Below, in pieces: positions 25,804 to 34,455 of a DNA stretch of 64,000 nt. The stretch is taken from the NCBI GenBank assembly GCA_963700925.1, contig OY969553.1, forward strand, positions 3,720,001 to 3,784,000. Reading direction: 5' to 3'. Numbering within the stretch: the first letter of the stretch is position 1; each line of letters opens with the position of its first letter. The translations under genes were made by a program, and so were the position numbers. A model generated the notes under the pieces. The model was not told the DNA's origin, made no database searches, and worked only from the letters and a program-made list of their open reading frames with translations. Origin of the DNA: CAWJMD01 sp963700925 (GTDB lineage Bacteria; Actinomycetota; Actinomycetes; Actinomycetales; CAWJMD01).

Positions 25804-27021
25804 TCAGCGCGCCGGCACGACGCGCCCGCGCACCTCTCCCAGCCCGACCCGGCTGCCGCCCGGCCCTGGTGCGGTGGCGGTGATGACGACCTCGTCACCG
25901 TCCTCGAGGAAGGTCCGTTCGGCGCCGCCGGCCAGGAGAACCGGCTCGGTGCCGTTCCACGACAGCTCGAGGAACGACCCGCGCTGGTCGCGGTCCGACC
26001 CGCTCACCGTGCCTGACGCGAACAGGTCACCTGTCCGAGCACTCGCGCCGTTCACAGTGAGGTGGGCGAGCTGTTGCGCTGCGGTCCAGTACATCTGGGC
26101 GAATGGGGGGCGACTGACCGTGGTGCCGTTCCACTGCACGTCCAGGTCCAGCTCGAGGCCCCAGGGGTCGGCAGGGTCGTCCGCCAGGTAGTCGAGCAAC
26201 GGGTGCGTGCGCGCGGGCGGCTCGACGCGCGCCTGGTCCAGCGCGGCGAGCGGCAGCACCCAGTGCGACACCGAGGTCGCGAACGACTTGCCGAGGAAGG
26301 GGCCGAGTGGCACGTACTCCCAGCTCTGCAGGTCGCGCGCGCTCCAGTCGTTGACCAGGCAGACGCCGAAGATGTGGCGGCCTGCCTCGTCAACGGCGAC
26401 CCGGCTGCCGAGGTCGCTCGGGACCCCGATGACGAACCCGACCTCGGCCTCGATGTCGAGCCGCTGACTGGGCCCGTAGACCGGCGCGTCGGCGCCCGGC
26501 GGCATGCGCTGTCCGCAGGGACGAACGACGTCGGTGCCCGAGGGCACCACCGTCCCGGAGCGCCCGTGGTAGCCGACCGGAAGGTGCTTCCAGTTGGGCA
26601 GCAACGGTTCTGCGTCCGGACGGAACATCCGTCCCACGTTCTTCGCGTGGTGCTCGCTGGAGTAGAAGTCGACGTAATCGCCCACCTGGAACGGCATGTG
26701 CAGCGTGACCGCGTCGAGGGGCAGAAGGTGTGGCTCCGTCCGCGCCTGCCGACCGGCAGAGGTGATGAGGTCCACCACCCAGGCGCGCACCTCGTGCCAC
26801 GTGTCCGGCCCCGCTGACATCAACGGGTTCAGAGTGGGCTCGGCCAGCAGCGCCGACACCTCGAGCTGGTCCTCGGCAGCGAGGGGTGCCAGGTCGAGCA
26901 CGTGGTCACCGATGCGCGCACCGACGCTGGCGGGCTCGTCGCCGACGGAGAACACGCCGTAGGGGAGCGACTGGGTACCGAAGGGCGAGCCGTCGCGGAC
27001 CGGCACCCACGTGGGTGTCAC
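25804..27021 (-). CDS. fahA: Fumarylacetoacetase
   Basis: The 405-residue protein hydrolyses fumarylacetoacetate to fumarate and acetoacetate, the last step of tyrosine/homogentisate degradation. It has the FAH N-terminal domain (LPYGVFS) and the catalytic core with DYVDFYSSEHHAKNVGRMFR and LDIEAEVGFVIG, followed by NDWSARDLQSWEYVPLGPF. It ends with SGTVSGSDRDQRGS. The GTG start overlaps the stop of the upstream unknown gene (GTGA), with GGAGG at the right distance. A longer open frame upstream is not coding. Confidence 0.95.
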   Translation of the reverse strand: MTPTWVPVRDGSPFGTQSLPYGVFSVGDEPASVGARIGDHVLDLAPLAAEDQLEVSALLAEPTLNPLMSAGPDTWHEVRAWVVDLITSAGRQARTEPHLLPLDAVTLHMPFQVGDYVDFYSSEHHAKNVGRMFRPDAEPLLPNWKHLPVGYHGRSGTVVPSGTDVVRPCGQRMPPGADAPVYGPSQRLDIEAEVGFVIGVPSDLGSRVAVDEAGRHIFGVCLVNDWSARDLQSWEYVPLGPFLGKSFATSVSHWVLPLAALDQARVEPPARTHPLLDYLADDPADPWGLELDLDVQWNGTTVSRPPFAQMYWTAAQQLAHLTVNGASARTGDLFASGTVSGSDRDQRGSFLELSWNGTEPVLLAGGAERTFLEDGDEVVITATAPGPGGSRVGLGEVRGRVVPAR

Positions 27022-27908
27022 GTGACCTCCTCGGGGATCGGGGACTGGACAAGATCGTGGGCAGGAACCAGGCCGAGACGGGCCAGCTCTCGCAAGGGGT
27101 CGGTGACGCCGCAGCAACCGAAGCTTGCCCAGGCCGCTCGCACCGCGCGTCGCCGGTCGTCCGGCAGCGCTGCCACCAGGGCAGCCAGCGATGCACCGTC
27201 CCTCTGCTCCAGCAGGCTCGTCACAGTGGCGTGGTCGGCTCCTTCGAGCAGCGCGTCGACGGCGGCCACGACGTTGAGCACGCCGTGGGTGGTCCCTCCG
27301 GTGACCGGGTCATGGCCGCGCACCGCGTGGTGCAGCCCGGCTGTCAGCTTGAACGGCAGGACTGCCTCGGTCGCCGCCCGGAGGAACAGCGCGAGGTCGT
27401 CGAGCGGCACGACGGCGTCGGCGGTCGTACCGCCGGTGCGCAGCTTGGCACCGACGCGGGTGACGCTGCCGTCGTGCCGGGTCAGCGAGCTCATCGCGCG
27501 TACGCCCAGCGACCCGTGCGGCACCTCGCACCACAGCGCGGGGAGGCGGAGTTCGAGGGCTTCCTCGACGGCCGCCGCCATCTCGGGTTCCCCCGGCGCC
27601 GGTGGCATCTCGGCCGCCACGACCTCGACCTGTGGCCCTCGTCGTGCCAGGAGGTCGAGGGACGCCGAGATCCCTTCAAGGTCGCCGATCAGGTTGACCT
27701 GCAGCAGGTCTCGGTCGGTGACCTCGTCCAGAGCCTCGAGAAGGGCATGGGTGCGCGCCGCTGGCACGAGCAGGGGCCCTACCATCTCGCCGTAGCCGGA
27801 ACTGCGATGTGCACGGTGCTCAGCGATCGCCTGTGGCCAGGGCGCGTTGCCCGGCGGGAAGACGGCGGCGTCATCGACCAGCCGCTGCCACAGCGGGTCC
27901 CTTGACAT
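27018..27908 (-). CDS. Conserved protein of unknown function in the homogentisate operon
   Basis: I do not know a named domain for this 296-residue protein. It has no signal peptide or membrane helix. Conserved-looking blocks are LVDDAAVFPPGNAPW near the start, GAKLRTGGTTADAVVPLDDL, then VLPFKLTAGLHHAVRGHDP, and FGCCGVTDPLRELARLGLV at the end. The alternating strands and helices suggest a TIM-barrel-like enzyme. It is translationally coupled to fumarylacetoacetase and divergent from hmgA, so it probably acts in, or protects, the homogentisate pathway. From memory, homologues sit in the same place in other actinobacteria. Confidence 0.75.
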   Translation of the reverse strand: MSRDPLWQRLVDDAAVFPPGNAPWPQAIAEHRAHRSSGYGEMVGPLLVPAARTHALLEALDEVTDRDLLQVNLIGDLEGISASLDLLARRGPQVEVVAAEMPPAPGEPEMAAAVEEALELRLPALWCEVPHGSLGVRAMSSLTRHDGSVTRVGAKLRTGGTTADAVVPLDDLALFLRAATEAVLPFKLTAGLHHAVRGHDPVTGGTTHGVLNVVAAVDALLEGADHATVTSLLEQRDGASLAALVAALPDDRRRAVRAAWASFGCCGVTDPLRELARLGLVPAHDLVQSPIPEEVT

Positions 27909-27915
27909 GCGAGGG

Positions 27916-27921
27916 AGCGTA
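27916..27921 (-). promoter_or_regulatory. -10 box of a likely leaderless transcript for the unknown gene and fahA
   Basis: On the minus strand TACGCT stands 7 nt before the ATG at 27908, without a Shine-Dalgarno sequence. Confidence 0.35.
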
Positions 27922-27991
27922 GCGCAACGTAACAGCAGCGATACGCATATGACCGGATATCGGACACTCTAGGACGCAGGGCGGCGACGGA

Positions 27992-29272
27992 ATGAGCCAT
28001 TACCGCAGTGTCGGAGAGGTGCCGCCGAAGCGGCACACGCAGTTCAGGCAGCCTGACGGCTCGCTGTACAGCGAGGAGCTGATGGGTGAGGAGGGGTTCT
28101 CCTCCGACTCGTCCCTGCTCTACCACCGCGGCATCCCGTCGGCCATCGTCGACTCGCGCGTCTGGAATCTGCCCGACCTGTCCACCGAGGCCAACCACCC
28201 GCTGGTTCCCCGCCACCTCCGACTGCATGACCTGTTCACGGGCGATACGCCCGGCGCCGGGGTCGACGCTGTCCTCGGGCGCCGGCTCGTGCTCGGCAAC
28301 TCGGACGTGCGCATCGGCTACGCGGTGGCGCGCGACCCGAGTCCGTTGTACCGCAACGCGATCGGCGACGAGTGCGTCTACGTCGAGTCGGGCGCCGCGA
28401 CGGTGGAGACGATGTTCGGCACGCTCCAGGCCCGCGAGGGCGACTTCGTCATCATCCCGCGTGCCACCGTGCACCGTTGGGTGCCAACCGATCTCGAGTC
28501 CAAGGGACCGCTGCGCGCCTATGCCATCGAGGCGAACAGCCACATCGCCCCACCCAAGCGCTACCTGTCGCGCTTCGGTCAGATGCTCGAGCACGCTCCG
28601 TACTGCGAGCGCGACCTGCACGGCCCGGCCGACCCTCTGCTCGTGGACGACGCGGGCGACGTCGAGGTGTACACGAAGCACCGCGGGCACGGACCGTCGG
28701 GCGTCGTCGGGAGTGTGGTGGTGCACCCCGGGCACCCCTTCGACGTGGTGGGCTGGGACGGGTGCCTCTACCCGTACACGTTCAACGTCAGCGACTTCGA
28801 GCCGATCACCGGACGCGTTCACCAGCCCCCGCCGGTCCACCAGGTCTTCGAGGCCTACAACTTCGTCGTCTGTGCCTTCGTCCCTCGCAAGGTCGATTAC
28901 CACCCCCTGGCCGTTCCGGTGCCGTACTACCACTCGAACGTCGACAGCGACGAGGTGATGTTCTACTGCGGCGGCGACTACGAGGCCCGCAAGGGGTCGG
29001 GCATCGGGCAGGGGTCGATCTCCCTGCACCCCGGAGGCCACAGTCACGGGCCTCAGCCCGGGGCTACAGAACGCGCACTCGGCAAGGAGTTCTTCGACGA
29101 GCTCGCGGTCATGGTCGACACCTTCCGGCCGCTCGAGCTCGGCGAGGCAGGCGCGGACTCCGACGACGGGGGCTACGCGTGGTCGTGGTCGGGACGGGGG
29201 CCTAACGGTCCCGTCAGTCGCGCGGCCACAGAGGCTCCCGAGTCTGGTGCAGAGCCGCCTTCGATCGGCTGA
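27992..29272 (+). CDS. hmgA: Homogentisate 1,2-dioxygenase
   Basis: The 426-residue cupin enzyme cleaves the homogentisate ring with O2 and Fe(II) to maleylacetoacetate. Typical segments are ECVYVESGAATVETMFGTLQ, EGDFVIIPRATVHRWV, the metal-site region FEAYNFVVCAFVPRKVDYHP, then YYHSNVDSDEVMFYCGGDYE and SLHPGGHSHGPQPGA. The first 60 residues (HYRSVGEVPPKRHTQFR) match the bacterial family. The last ~40 residues are a variable tail. It diverges from the unknown gene plus fahA across an 83-bp promoter region. No maleylacetoacetate isomerase gene is visible in the window. Confidence 0.96.
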   Translation: MSHYRSVGEVPPKRHTQFRQPDGSLYSEELMGEEGFSSDSSLLYHRGIPSAIVDSRVWNLPDLSTEANHPLVPRHLRLHDLFTGDTPGAGVDAVLGRRLVLGNSDVRIGYAVARDPSPLYRNAIGDECVYVESGAATVETMFGTLQAREGDFVIIPRATVHRWVPTDLESKGPLRAYAIEANSHIAPPKRYLSRFGQMLEHAPYCERDLHGPADPLLVDDAGDVEVYTKHRGHGPSGVVGSVVVHPGHPFDVVGWDGCLYPYTFNVSDFEPITGRVHQPPPVHQVFEAYNFVVCAFVPRKVDYHPLAVPVPYYHSNVDSDEVMFYCGGDYEARKGSGIGQGSISLHPGGHSHGPQPGATERALGKEFFDELAVMVDTFRPLELGEAGADSDDGGYAWSWSGRGPNGPVSRAATEAPESGAEPPSIG

Positions 29273-29278
29273 AAGCGG

Positions 29279-29307
29279 CGCAGGCTCAACACTCTTGTGA
29301 GCCTGCG
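29279..29307. terminator. Bidirectional terminator between hmgA and lacI-type gene
   Basis: A perfect 10-bp stem (CGCAGGCTCA/TGAGCCTGCG) with a 9-nt loop lies between the convergent stops of hmgA and the LacI-family gene and can serve both. Confidence 0.7.
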
Positions 29308-29309
29308 GC

Positions 29310-30350
29310 TCAACGCCTCCCGCGCGGTGCGGGCCCGGTCGAGTCGCGCACCAGCAGCTCGTGACCGGTGGGCTTGCGTCGCGGCCGGCTCGACCTGGGC
29401 CGCAGCGCCATCGTCAGCGCCAGCTCGCCCATCTGCGTCATCGGCAGCCGCACCGTCGTGAGTCCGGGGGCCAGGTCCGCAGCCACTGCCACATCGTCGA
29501 ACCCGGCCACCGACATCTGTCGCGGCACCGAGATCCCGCGCGTCCGCAGTGCAGACAGCACGCCCATCGCCATCGCGTCGTTCAGGGCGATGATCGCCGT
29601 CGTACGGGGGTGCTCGTGCAGGATCTGTTCTGCTGCAGCGAGACCACCGTCGCGGTCGAACGTCGCATGCACCACCGGAACGGACGACATGGCCATGCTG
29701 TGCCCTCGCAGGGCGCGGTGCACGCCCGCCAGACGGTCGGCGATGGTGGTGAGGTGCGGTGCCCCCGCCGTGACGGCGATGTGCCGGTGTCCCAGTGAGA
29801 GCACGTGCCGTGCAACGGCCCACCCGCCCGCTTCGTTGTCGGGCAGGACGGCGTCGGCGCGAAGGAAGTGTCGGCCGATCACGGCCACCCGGCCCCCGTG
29901 CTCCTCGAACACCCTCAGCGCCCGGTCGGCGTCTGCCTCGACGGCCGGCTCGGTGTACCCCGACCCAGCGATCACGATCGCGTCGATTCCGTGGGTGATC
30001 AGGGTGCGGATCTGCAGGAGCTCGATCTGCGGATCGCGTCCGGAGTGGCAGATCTGCACGGTGTAACCACGCTCGGTGGCGACCCTGATCACCCCGCTGG
30101 CGATCTCGGAGAAGTAGGGGTCGCCGATCTCGTGCACGATCAGGCCAACACTCGACGTCGGCCCCCCGGCGAGGGTCCGGGCGTGCACGTTGGCGACGTA
30201 GCCGAGCTCCAGCGCCACCTGCCGCACGCGAAGGGCCACGGCCTCGCTGACGCCGTCGCGGCCGGCAAGGCTGCGCGATGCCGTGGCGAGCGACACCTCT
30301 GCGGCAGCAGCGACGTCGGAGAGCCTCGTCACTGGTCGCGCACGCGGCAC
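29310..30350 (-). CDS. LacI-family transcriptional regulator
   Basis: The 346-residue protein has the LacI HTH (TRLSDVAAAAEVSLATASRS) and hinge helix (VRQVALELGYVANVHARTLA), followed by the periplasmic-binding-protein-like ligand domain (VGLIVHEIGDPYFSEIASGV to SVAGFDDVAVAADLAPGLTT). I take the GTG at 30350 because GGGAGG lies 6 nt before it; the frame also contains a GTG at 30374. It is divergent from a LivK-type importer operon, and a double palindrome lies between them. It most likely represses that operon until a sugar-like ligand binds. Confidence 0.92.
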   Translation of the reverse strand: MPRARPVTRLSDVAAAAEVSLATASRSLAGRDGVSEAVALRVRQVALELGYVANVHARTLAGGPTSSVGLIVHEIGDPYFSEIASGVIRVATERGYTVQICHSGRDPQIELLQIRTLITHGIDAIVIAGSGYTEPAVEADADRALRVFEEHGGRVAVIGRHFLRADAVLPDNEAGGWAVARHVLSLGHRHIAVTAGAPHLTTIADRLAGVHRALRGHSMAMSSVPVVHATFDRDGGLAAAEQILHEHPRTTAIIALNDAMAMGVLSALRTRGISVPRQMSVAGFDDVAVAADLAPGLTTVRLPMTQMGELALTMALRPRSSRPRRKPTGHELLVRDSTGPAPRGRR

Positions 30351-30410
30351 CTGGCACCTCCCAGAGGTCGACACGCTGCGGGCTTGCCACCGGCCCCGCG
30401 CGAGCCTAGA

Positions 30411-30440
30411 TTACGTAAGCGCTTACGTAAGCGCTTGCGT
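30411..30440. promoter_or_regulatory. Double LacI-type operator
   Basis: TTACGTAAGCGCTTACGTAA (30411-30430) is a perfect 20-bp palindrome with the central AAGCGCTT typical of LacI-family sites. A second, overlapping copy (ACGTAAGC/GCTTGCGT, 30425-30440) has one mismatch. The sites lie 60 bp upstream of the LacI-type start and 40 bp upstream of the binding-protein gene. Confidence 0.75.
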
Positions 30441-30479
30441 CGTGGTGGACCAAGAGAGCGTCGACGAGGGAGCCGGCAC

Positions 30480-31712
30480 ATGAGCAGCAGCAGGCGAGTC
30501 CAGGCAGGCATCATGCTCTGCGCGGCGGCACTGGCCCTGGGGGCCTGCTCCGGTCCGGGAGGCGACGGCGGCGGCGGAGGCGGCGAGGAGGAGGAAGGGC
30601 CGATCACGATCGGCATCTCCCTGCCTCTGACGGGCGACTTCGCCGAGCCGGGCAAGGGTGTACAGCGTGGCTACGAGGCCTGGGCAGAGATCGTCAACGA
30701 CTCGGGCGGTCTGCTCGGCCGTCAGGTGGAGCTGAAGATCCTCGACGACCGGTCCAACGCCGACACGGTCGTCGCCGACTACGAGGCGCTGATCGAGCAG
30801 GACGAGGTCGACCTGGTGTTCGGGCCCTTCTCGACGCGCCTCGTGGTCCCCTCCGCGCGCGTCGCAAAGGAGTACGGGATGCTGTTCGTCGAGCCGGCGG
30901 GCGCTGCGGCGGAGGTCTTCGAGCAGGGCTTCGACAACCTCTTCTACGCCGCGCCTGCAGTGGCGAGTGACCACTACAACCACCTGGCCGACTTCATCCT
31001 GGCGATGCCCCAGGGCGAGCGGCCCAAGACTGCGGCGTACGCGGCGATGGATGACCCCTTCGCGCAGGGAACGGCCTACGGCCTCAAGGCGAAGCTCGAG
31101 GAGGCAGGCGTCCAGACGCTTGTCGACGAGGTGTACCCGCCCGACACGACCGACTTCAGCGGCATCGCGGCGAAGATCGCGGACGCCGATGCCGACATCA
31201 TGGTCGGCGGCTCGCAGTACCAGGACGGAGTGAACCTGATCGTCGCCCTGCAGCAGCTGGGCTACCAGCCGAGGATGGCGGCCTTCTCGACCGCCCCGAC
31301 GAGCCCGGAGTTCCCGGCCGCGATCGGCGCGAAGACCGAGGGCATCCTGGCCCCGACCGGCTACACGACGGTTGCGGACTACCCGAGCAACGTCGAGTTC
31401 GTCGAGAAGTACACCGAGCTGAACGGCACCCCGCCCGGCGAGGACGAGGCCAACGGGTACACGACCGGTCAGGTCGTGGCGGCAGCCGTCGAGGCTGCGG
31501 GATGCGCCGAGCAGGGTGAGTGCCAGCAGGAGCTGATCGACTGGCTGCACGAGAACGAGGTCGAGACGGTGGTCGGCCCGCTGAGCTGGGACGCCGACGG
31601 CAGGCCCCAGGCAGCCCACATGATCCAGCAGTACGTCGGCGGGGAGATCAAGATCGTGCTGCCCGAGGAGGCCCAGGAGGCCGACTTCGTCTACCCGAAG
31701 CCGGCCTGGTGA
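30480..31712 (+). CDS. ABC substrate-binding lipoprotein, branched-chain amino acid (LivK) type
   Basis: The 410-residue protein has a lipoprotein signal (CAAALALGACSG) and a Gly/Glu-rich spacer. The type I periplasmic-binding fold follows (ITIGISLPLTGDFAEPGKGV to the C-terminal DADGRPQAAHMIQQYVGGEI). The family is named after amino acid binding, but its members also bind sugars, amides and aromatic acids. Because it sits under a LacI-type regulator with sugar-type enzymes, I infer a carbohydrate-like ligand. The ATG at 30480 is the only start after the operator region. The longer open frame upstream is not coding. Confidence 0.9.
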   Translation: MSSSRRVQAGIMLCAAALALGACSGPGGDGGGGGGEEEEGPITIGISLPLTGDFAEPGKGVQRGYEAWAEIVNDSGGLLGRQVELKILDDRSNADTVVADYEALIEQDEVDLVFGPFSTRLVVPSARVAKEYGMLFVEPAGAAAEVFEQGFDNLFYAAPAVASDHYNHLADFILAMPQGERPKTAAYAAMDDPFAQGTAYGLKAKLEEAGVQTLVDEVYPPDTTDFSGIAAKIADADADIMVGGSQYQDGVNLIVALQQLGYQPRMAAFSTAPTSPEFPAAIGAKTEGILAPTGYTTVADYPSNVEFVEKYTELNGTPPGEDEANGYTTGQVVAAAVEAAGCAEQGECQQELIDWLHENEVETVVGPLSWDADGRPQAAHMIQQYVGGEIKIVLPEEAQEADFVYPKPAW

Positions 31713-31719
31713 CACGACG

Positions 31720-32607
31720 GTGGTCTCCGGCAGCCTGCTGGTCCAGAGCCTGATCCTGGGTGTCCTGCTCGGAGGTCTCTACGCGATCCTGGCTGCCGGT
31801 CTGACCCTGTACTTCGGGGTGATGCGCGTCGTGATGATCGCGCATGCGGCGTTCCTCGTGCTGGCTGCCTATCTGGCGTGGTTCTTCCACCGCGAGACGG
31901 GCCTCGACCCGCTGCTGTCGCTCGTGGTGACCGTCCCGCTCTTCTTCGCCACCGGCGTTGCGTTCCAGCGGCTGCTGATCGCGCGGCTGCGGCCGAGCAC
32001 GCTGACGATGATGTCGGTGCTGCTGACGTTCGCCGCCGCCCTGATCATCGAGGGGGCACTGGGTTTCGCGTTCAGTGGGGCTCAGCGCCGCATCCAGCTC
32101 GGCTACAGCAGCGCGAGCATCGACGTGATGGGCAGGTCGGTGCCGGTGGTGAAGCTGATCGCCTTCGCCCTCGCTGCCGGGTCGTTCCTCGCGCTCTACC
32201 TGCTGTTGAAGAAGAGCCGGTTCGGCCAGTCGTTGCGCGCGACGATCCAGCACCCCGAAGCGGCCCGGCTCGTCGGCATCGACACCGACCGCGTGGCGGG
32301 CTACGGCTTCGGGCTCGGCCTCGCCACCGCCGCGGTGGGAGGAACCGCGCTGTCTCTCGACGCCACGATCTATCCGTCCCTGCACTGGCACTGGATCGGT
32401 CCGCTGATGGCCATCATCGTCGTCGGTGGCCTGGGATCGGTGCCGGGTGCAGCGATCGCTGCGATGGTGCTCGGAGTCTCGTCGAGCCTCCTCCAGCTGC
32501 CGCTGGGCAGGACGTGGGCGCAGACCGTCTTCTACGTGGCCTTGTTCGCGACGCTGATGCTTCGTCCGCAGGGCTTCTTCGGAGGTCGTCTTGCGCAACG
32601 GTTCTGA
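31720..32607 (+). CDS. ABC permease, LivH type
   Basis: The 295-residue membrane protein has about eight hydrophobic segments, starting LILGVLLGGLYAILAAGLTL, which is the LivH hallmark. It ends with GGLGSVPGAAIAAMVLGVSS, the EAA-like region. The GTG start lies 7 nt after the binding-protein stop. It forms the membrane channel with the LivM-type partner encoded next. Confidence 0.92.
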   Translation: MVSGSLLVQSLILGVLLGGLYAILAAGLTLYFGVMRVVMIAHAAFLVLAAYLAWFFHRETGLDPLLSLVVTVPLFFATGVAFQRLLIARLRPSTLTMMSVLLTFAAALIIEGALGFAFSGAQRRIQLGYSSASIDVMGRSVPVVKLIAFALAAGSFLALYLLLKKSRFGQSLRATIQHPEAARLVGIDTDRVAGYGFGLGLATAAVGGTALSLDATIYPSLHWHWIGPLMAIIVVGGLGSVPGAAIAAMVLGVSSSLLQLPLGRTWAQTVFYVALFATLMLRPQGFFGGRLAQRF

Positions 32608-33685
32608 GGCGAAGGGGGCGGACGCGCCGCGCGCGGCACCCCGCCGCGGCATGCCCGTGAGCCGCGGCACGCTGGTGCGGCTGGCCCTGCTCGTCGGCCT
32701 CGTCGTTCTCGCCTGCAACGCCCCGGCGATGATGCCCAACGCCTACGTGCTGTCGATCGCGATCGTGCTGCTCAACTACGCGGCGCTCGCGACCTCCTGG
32801 AACTTCATGGGCGGCTTCACGGGGTACATCTCACTCGGTCATGCGTCGTACTTCGGGCTGGGCGCTTACGGCACGGCCCTTCTCGTCAACGAGGCGAGCC
32901 TGCCGTCGTTCGCCGCCCTGGCGGCGTCGGCAGTGCTGGTCGCGGTGCTGTCGGTGCCGATCGGCTTCGCCGCCCTGCGCGTTCGCGGCGCGTCGTTCGT
33001 CATCGTCTCGATCGCGCTGGTCCTGATCCTGCTCCTGGTCTTCCAGAGCTGGTCGTCGGTCACCGGTGGCTCGAACGGGTTGAACGTCGCTCGTCCGTGG
33101 CCCGACATCCTGCGTCCGCAGCATCACCTGCGCTTCTACTTCCTGTACCTGGCCCTGCTGGCCCTGGCACTCCTCTGCTGGTGGGTGATCGACCGATCGC
33201 GGTTCGGCATGGGCCTGAAGGCGATTCGGGAGGACGAGGACAAGGCGCAGGCGCTCGGCGTGCCGACGTTCGCCTACAAGCTGATCGCCTTCGTGGTGTC
33301 CTCGTTCTTCACGGCCGCGACAGGAGGCATGTACGCACTCTGGTTCGGCGACCTCGACCCCGTCTTCCAGTTCTCGATCCTCGTCGGCGCGTACATGGTG
33401 CTGATGAGCCTGCTCGGCGGTGTGCGAAGTCTGTTCGGCCCTGTGCTCGGCGCGTTCATCATCGGATTCGTCCTGGAGTTCTTCAAGGTGTCGTTCGGCG
33501 ACTCCGAGCTGCACCTCGCTGCGACCGGACTCGTGCTGGCCCTCGTCGTGCTGTTCATGCCGGACGGGATCATCCCCGCCGGCCGAGCGCTGGTCGACAG
33601 GTTGCGGGGCGGCGGCGAGACGTCCATTCGCGAGATGTCCGCCGCGGAGCTCGACGCCGCTGCGCGTCACGAGGTCACGACATGA
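32591..33685 (+). CDS. ABC permease, LivM type
   Basis: The 364-residue membrane protein shows the LivM block NFMGGFTGYISLGHASYFGL. Later it has LKAIREDEDKAQALGVPTFA and LLGGVRSLFGPVLGAFIIG. The proposed TTG start at 32591 has GGAGG about 6 nt upstream and overlaps the LivH-type gene by 17 nt. An ATG at 32651 is an alternative. Its stop overlaps the ATPase start (ATGA). Confidence 0.9.
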   Translation: MRNGSEAKGADAPRAAPRRGMPVSRGTLVRLALLVGLVVLACNAPAMMPNAYVLSIAIVLLNYAALATSWNFMGGFTGYISLGHASYFGLGAYGTALLVNEASLPSFAALAASAVLVAVLSVPIGFAALRVRGASFVIVSIALVLILLLVFQSWSSVTGGSNGLNVARPWPDILRPQHHLRFYFLYLALLALALLCWWVIDRSRFGMGLKAIREDEDKAQALGVPTFAYKLIAFVVSSFFTAATGGMYALWFGDLDPVFQFSILVGAYMVLMSLLGGVRSLFGPVLGAFIIGFVLEFFKVSFGDSELHLAATGLVLALVVLFMPDGIIPAGRALVDRLRGGGETSIREMSAAELDAAARHEVTT

Positions 33686-34455
33686 GCGCCTCGACCGCGT
33701 CAGAACCGGTGCAGGAGAACGCCGTCCGCAGCCTGGAGACTGTCGAGCTGACGAAGTCATATGGCGGAGTGCGTGCTATCGACGGCGCAACGGTCACGTT
33801 CCACCACGGCAAGGTGAACGCGCTGATCGGGCCCAACGGCTCGGGCAAGACGACGTTCTTCAACTGCGTCACGGGGATGATCAAGCCCGACTCCGGCACG
33901 GTCTCCTACCGAGGTCGCGACATCACGCGGAGGGCGCCGCACCGGATCGCCAGAGCCGGCATCGGCCGCAGCTTCCAGCTGTGCCGGATCTTTCCGCGCA
34001 TGACGGTGCTCGAGAACATGCTCGTCGCCGTCCGCACGACCGACGTTCGCGAGCAGCTGCGCGGCTCACGCAACCGGCAGGAGATCGAGCGGGCGCGGCA
34101 GCTGCTGACCCGCGTCGGCATCGAGCACCTCGAGGGCGCCGAGGCCCGCAACGTCTCCTACGGTCAGCAGAAGCTGCTCGAGCTGGCGGGCGTCCTGATG
34201 GGAGATCCGGACACGATCCTGCTCGACGAGCCCGCCGGTGGTGTGAACCCCGCGCTGATCGAGCGCATCAGCACCCTGGTCCGCGAGCTGAACGCCGAAG
34301 GACGCACGTTCCTCGTCGTCGAGCACAACATGGACCTCGTGATGCGCCTGTCCGACCACGTCGTGGTGTTCGACCGAGGCCGTCCGATCTGCGAGGGGCC
34401 GCCCGAGAAGGTGCGGTCGGACCCCAAGGTTCTGGAGGCCTACCTTGGCGTCTGA
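33682..34455 (+). CDS. ABC ATPase, LivG type
   Basis: The 257-residue ATPase has Walker A GPNGSGKTT, the Q-loop region RSFQLCRIFPRMTV, signature VSYGQQKL, Walker B ILLDEPAGGVNP and switch His in VVEHNMD. The LivG-type linker ITRRAPHRIARAGIGR is present. It is coupled to the LivM-type gene by ATGA and overlapped at its end by the LivF-type gene. Together they energise the importer. Confidence 0.95.
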   Translation: MSASTASEPVQENAVRSLETVELTKSYGGVRAIDGATVTFHHGKVNALIGPNGSGKTTFFNCVTGMIKPDSGTVSYRGRDITRRAPHRIARAGIGRSFQLCRIFPRMTVLENMLVAVRTTDVREQLRGSRNRQEIERARQLLTRVGIEHLEGAEARNVSYGQQKLLELAGVLMGDPDTILLDEPAGGVNPALIERISTLVRELNAEGRTFLVVEHNMDLVMRLSDHVVVFDRGRPICEGPPEKVRSDPKVLEAYLGV

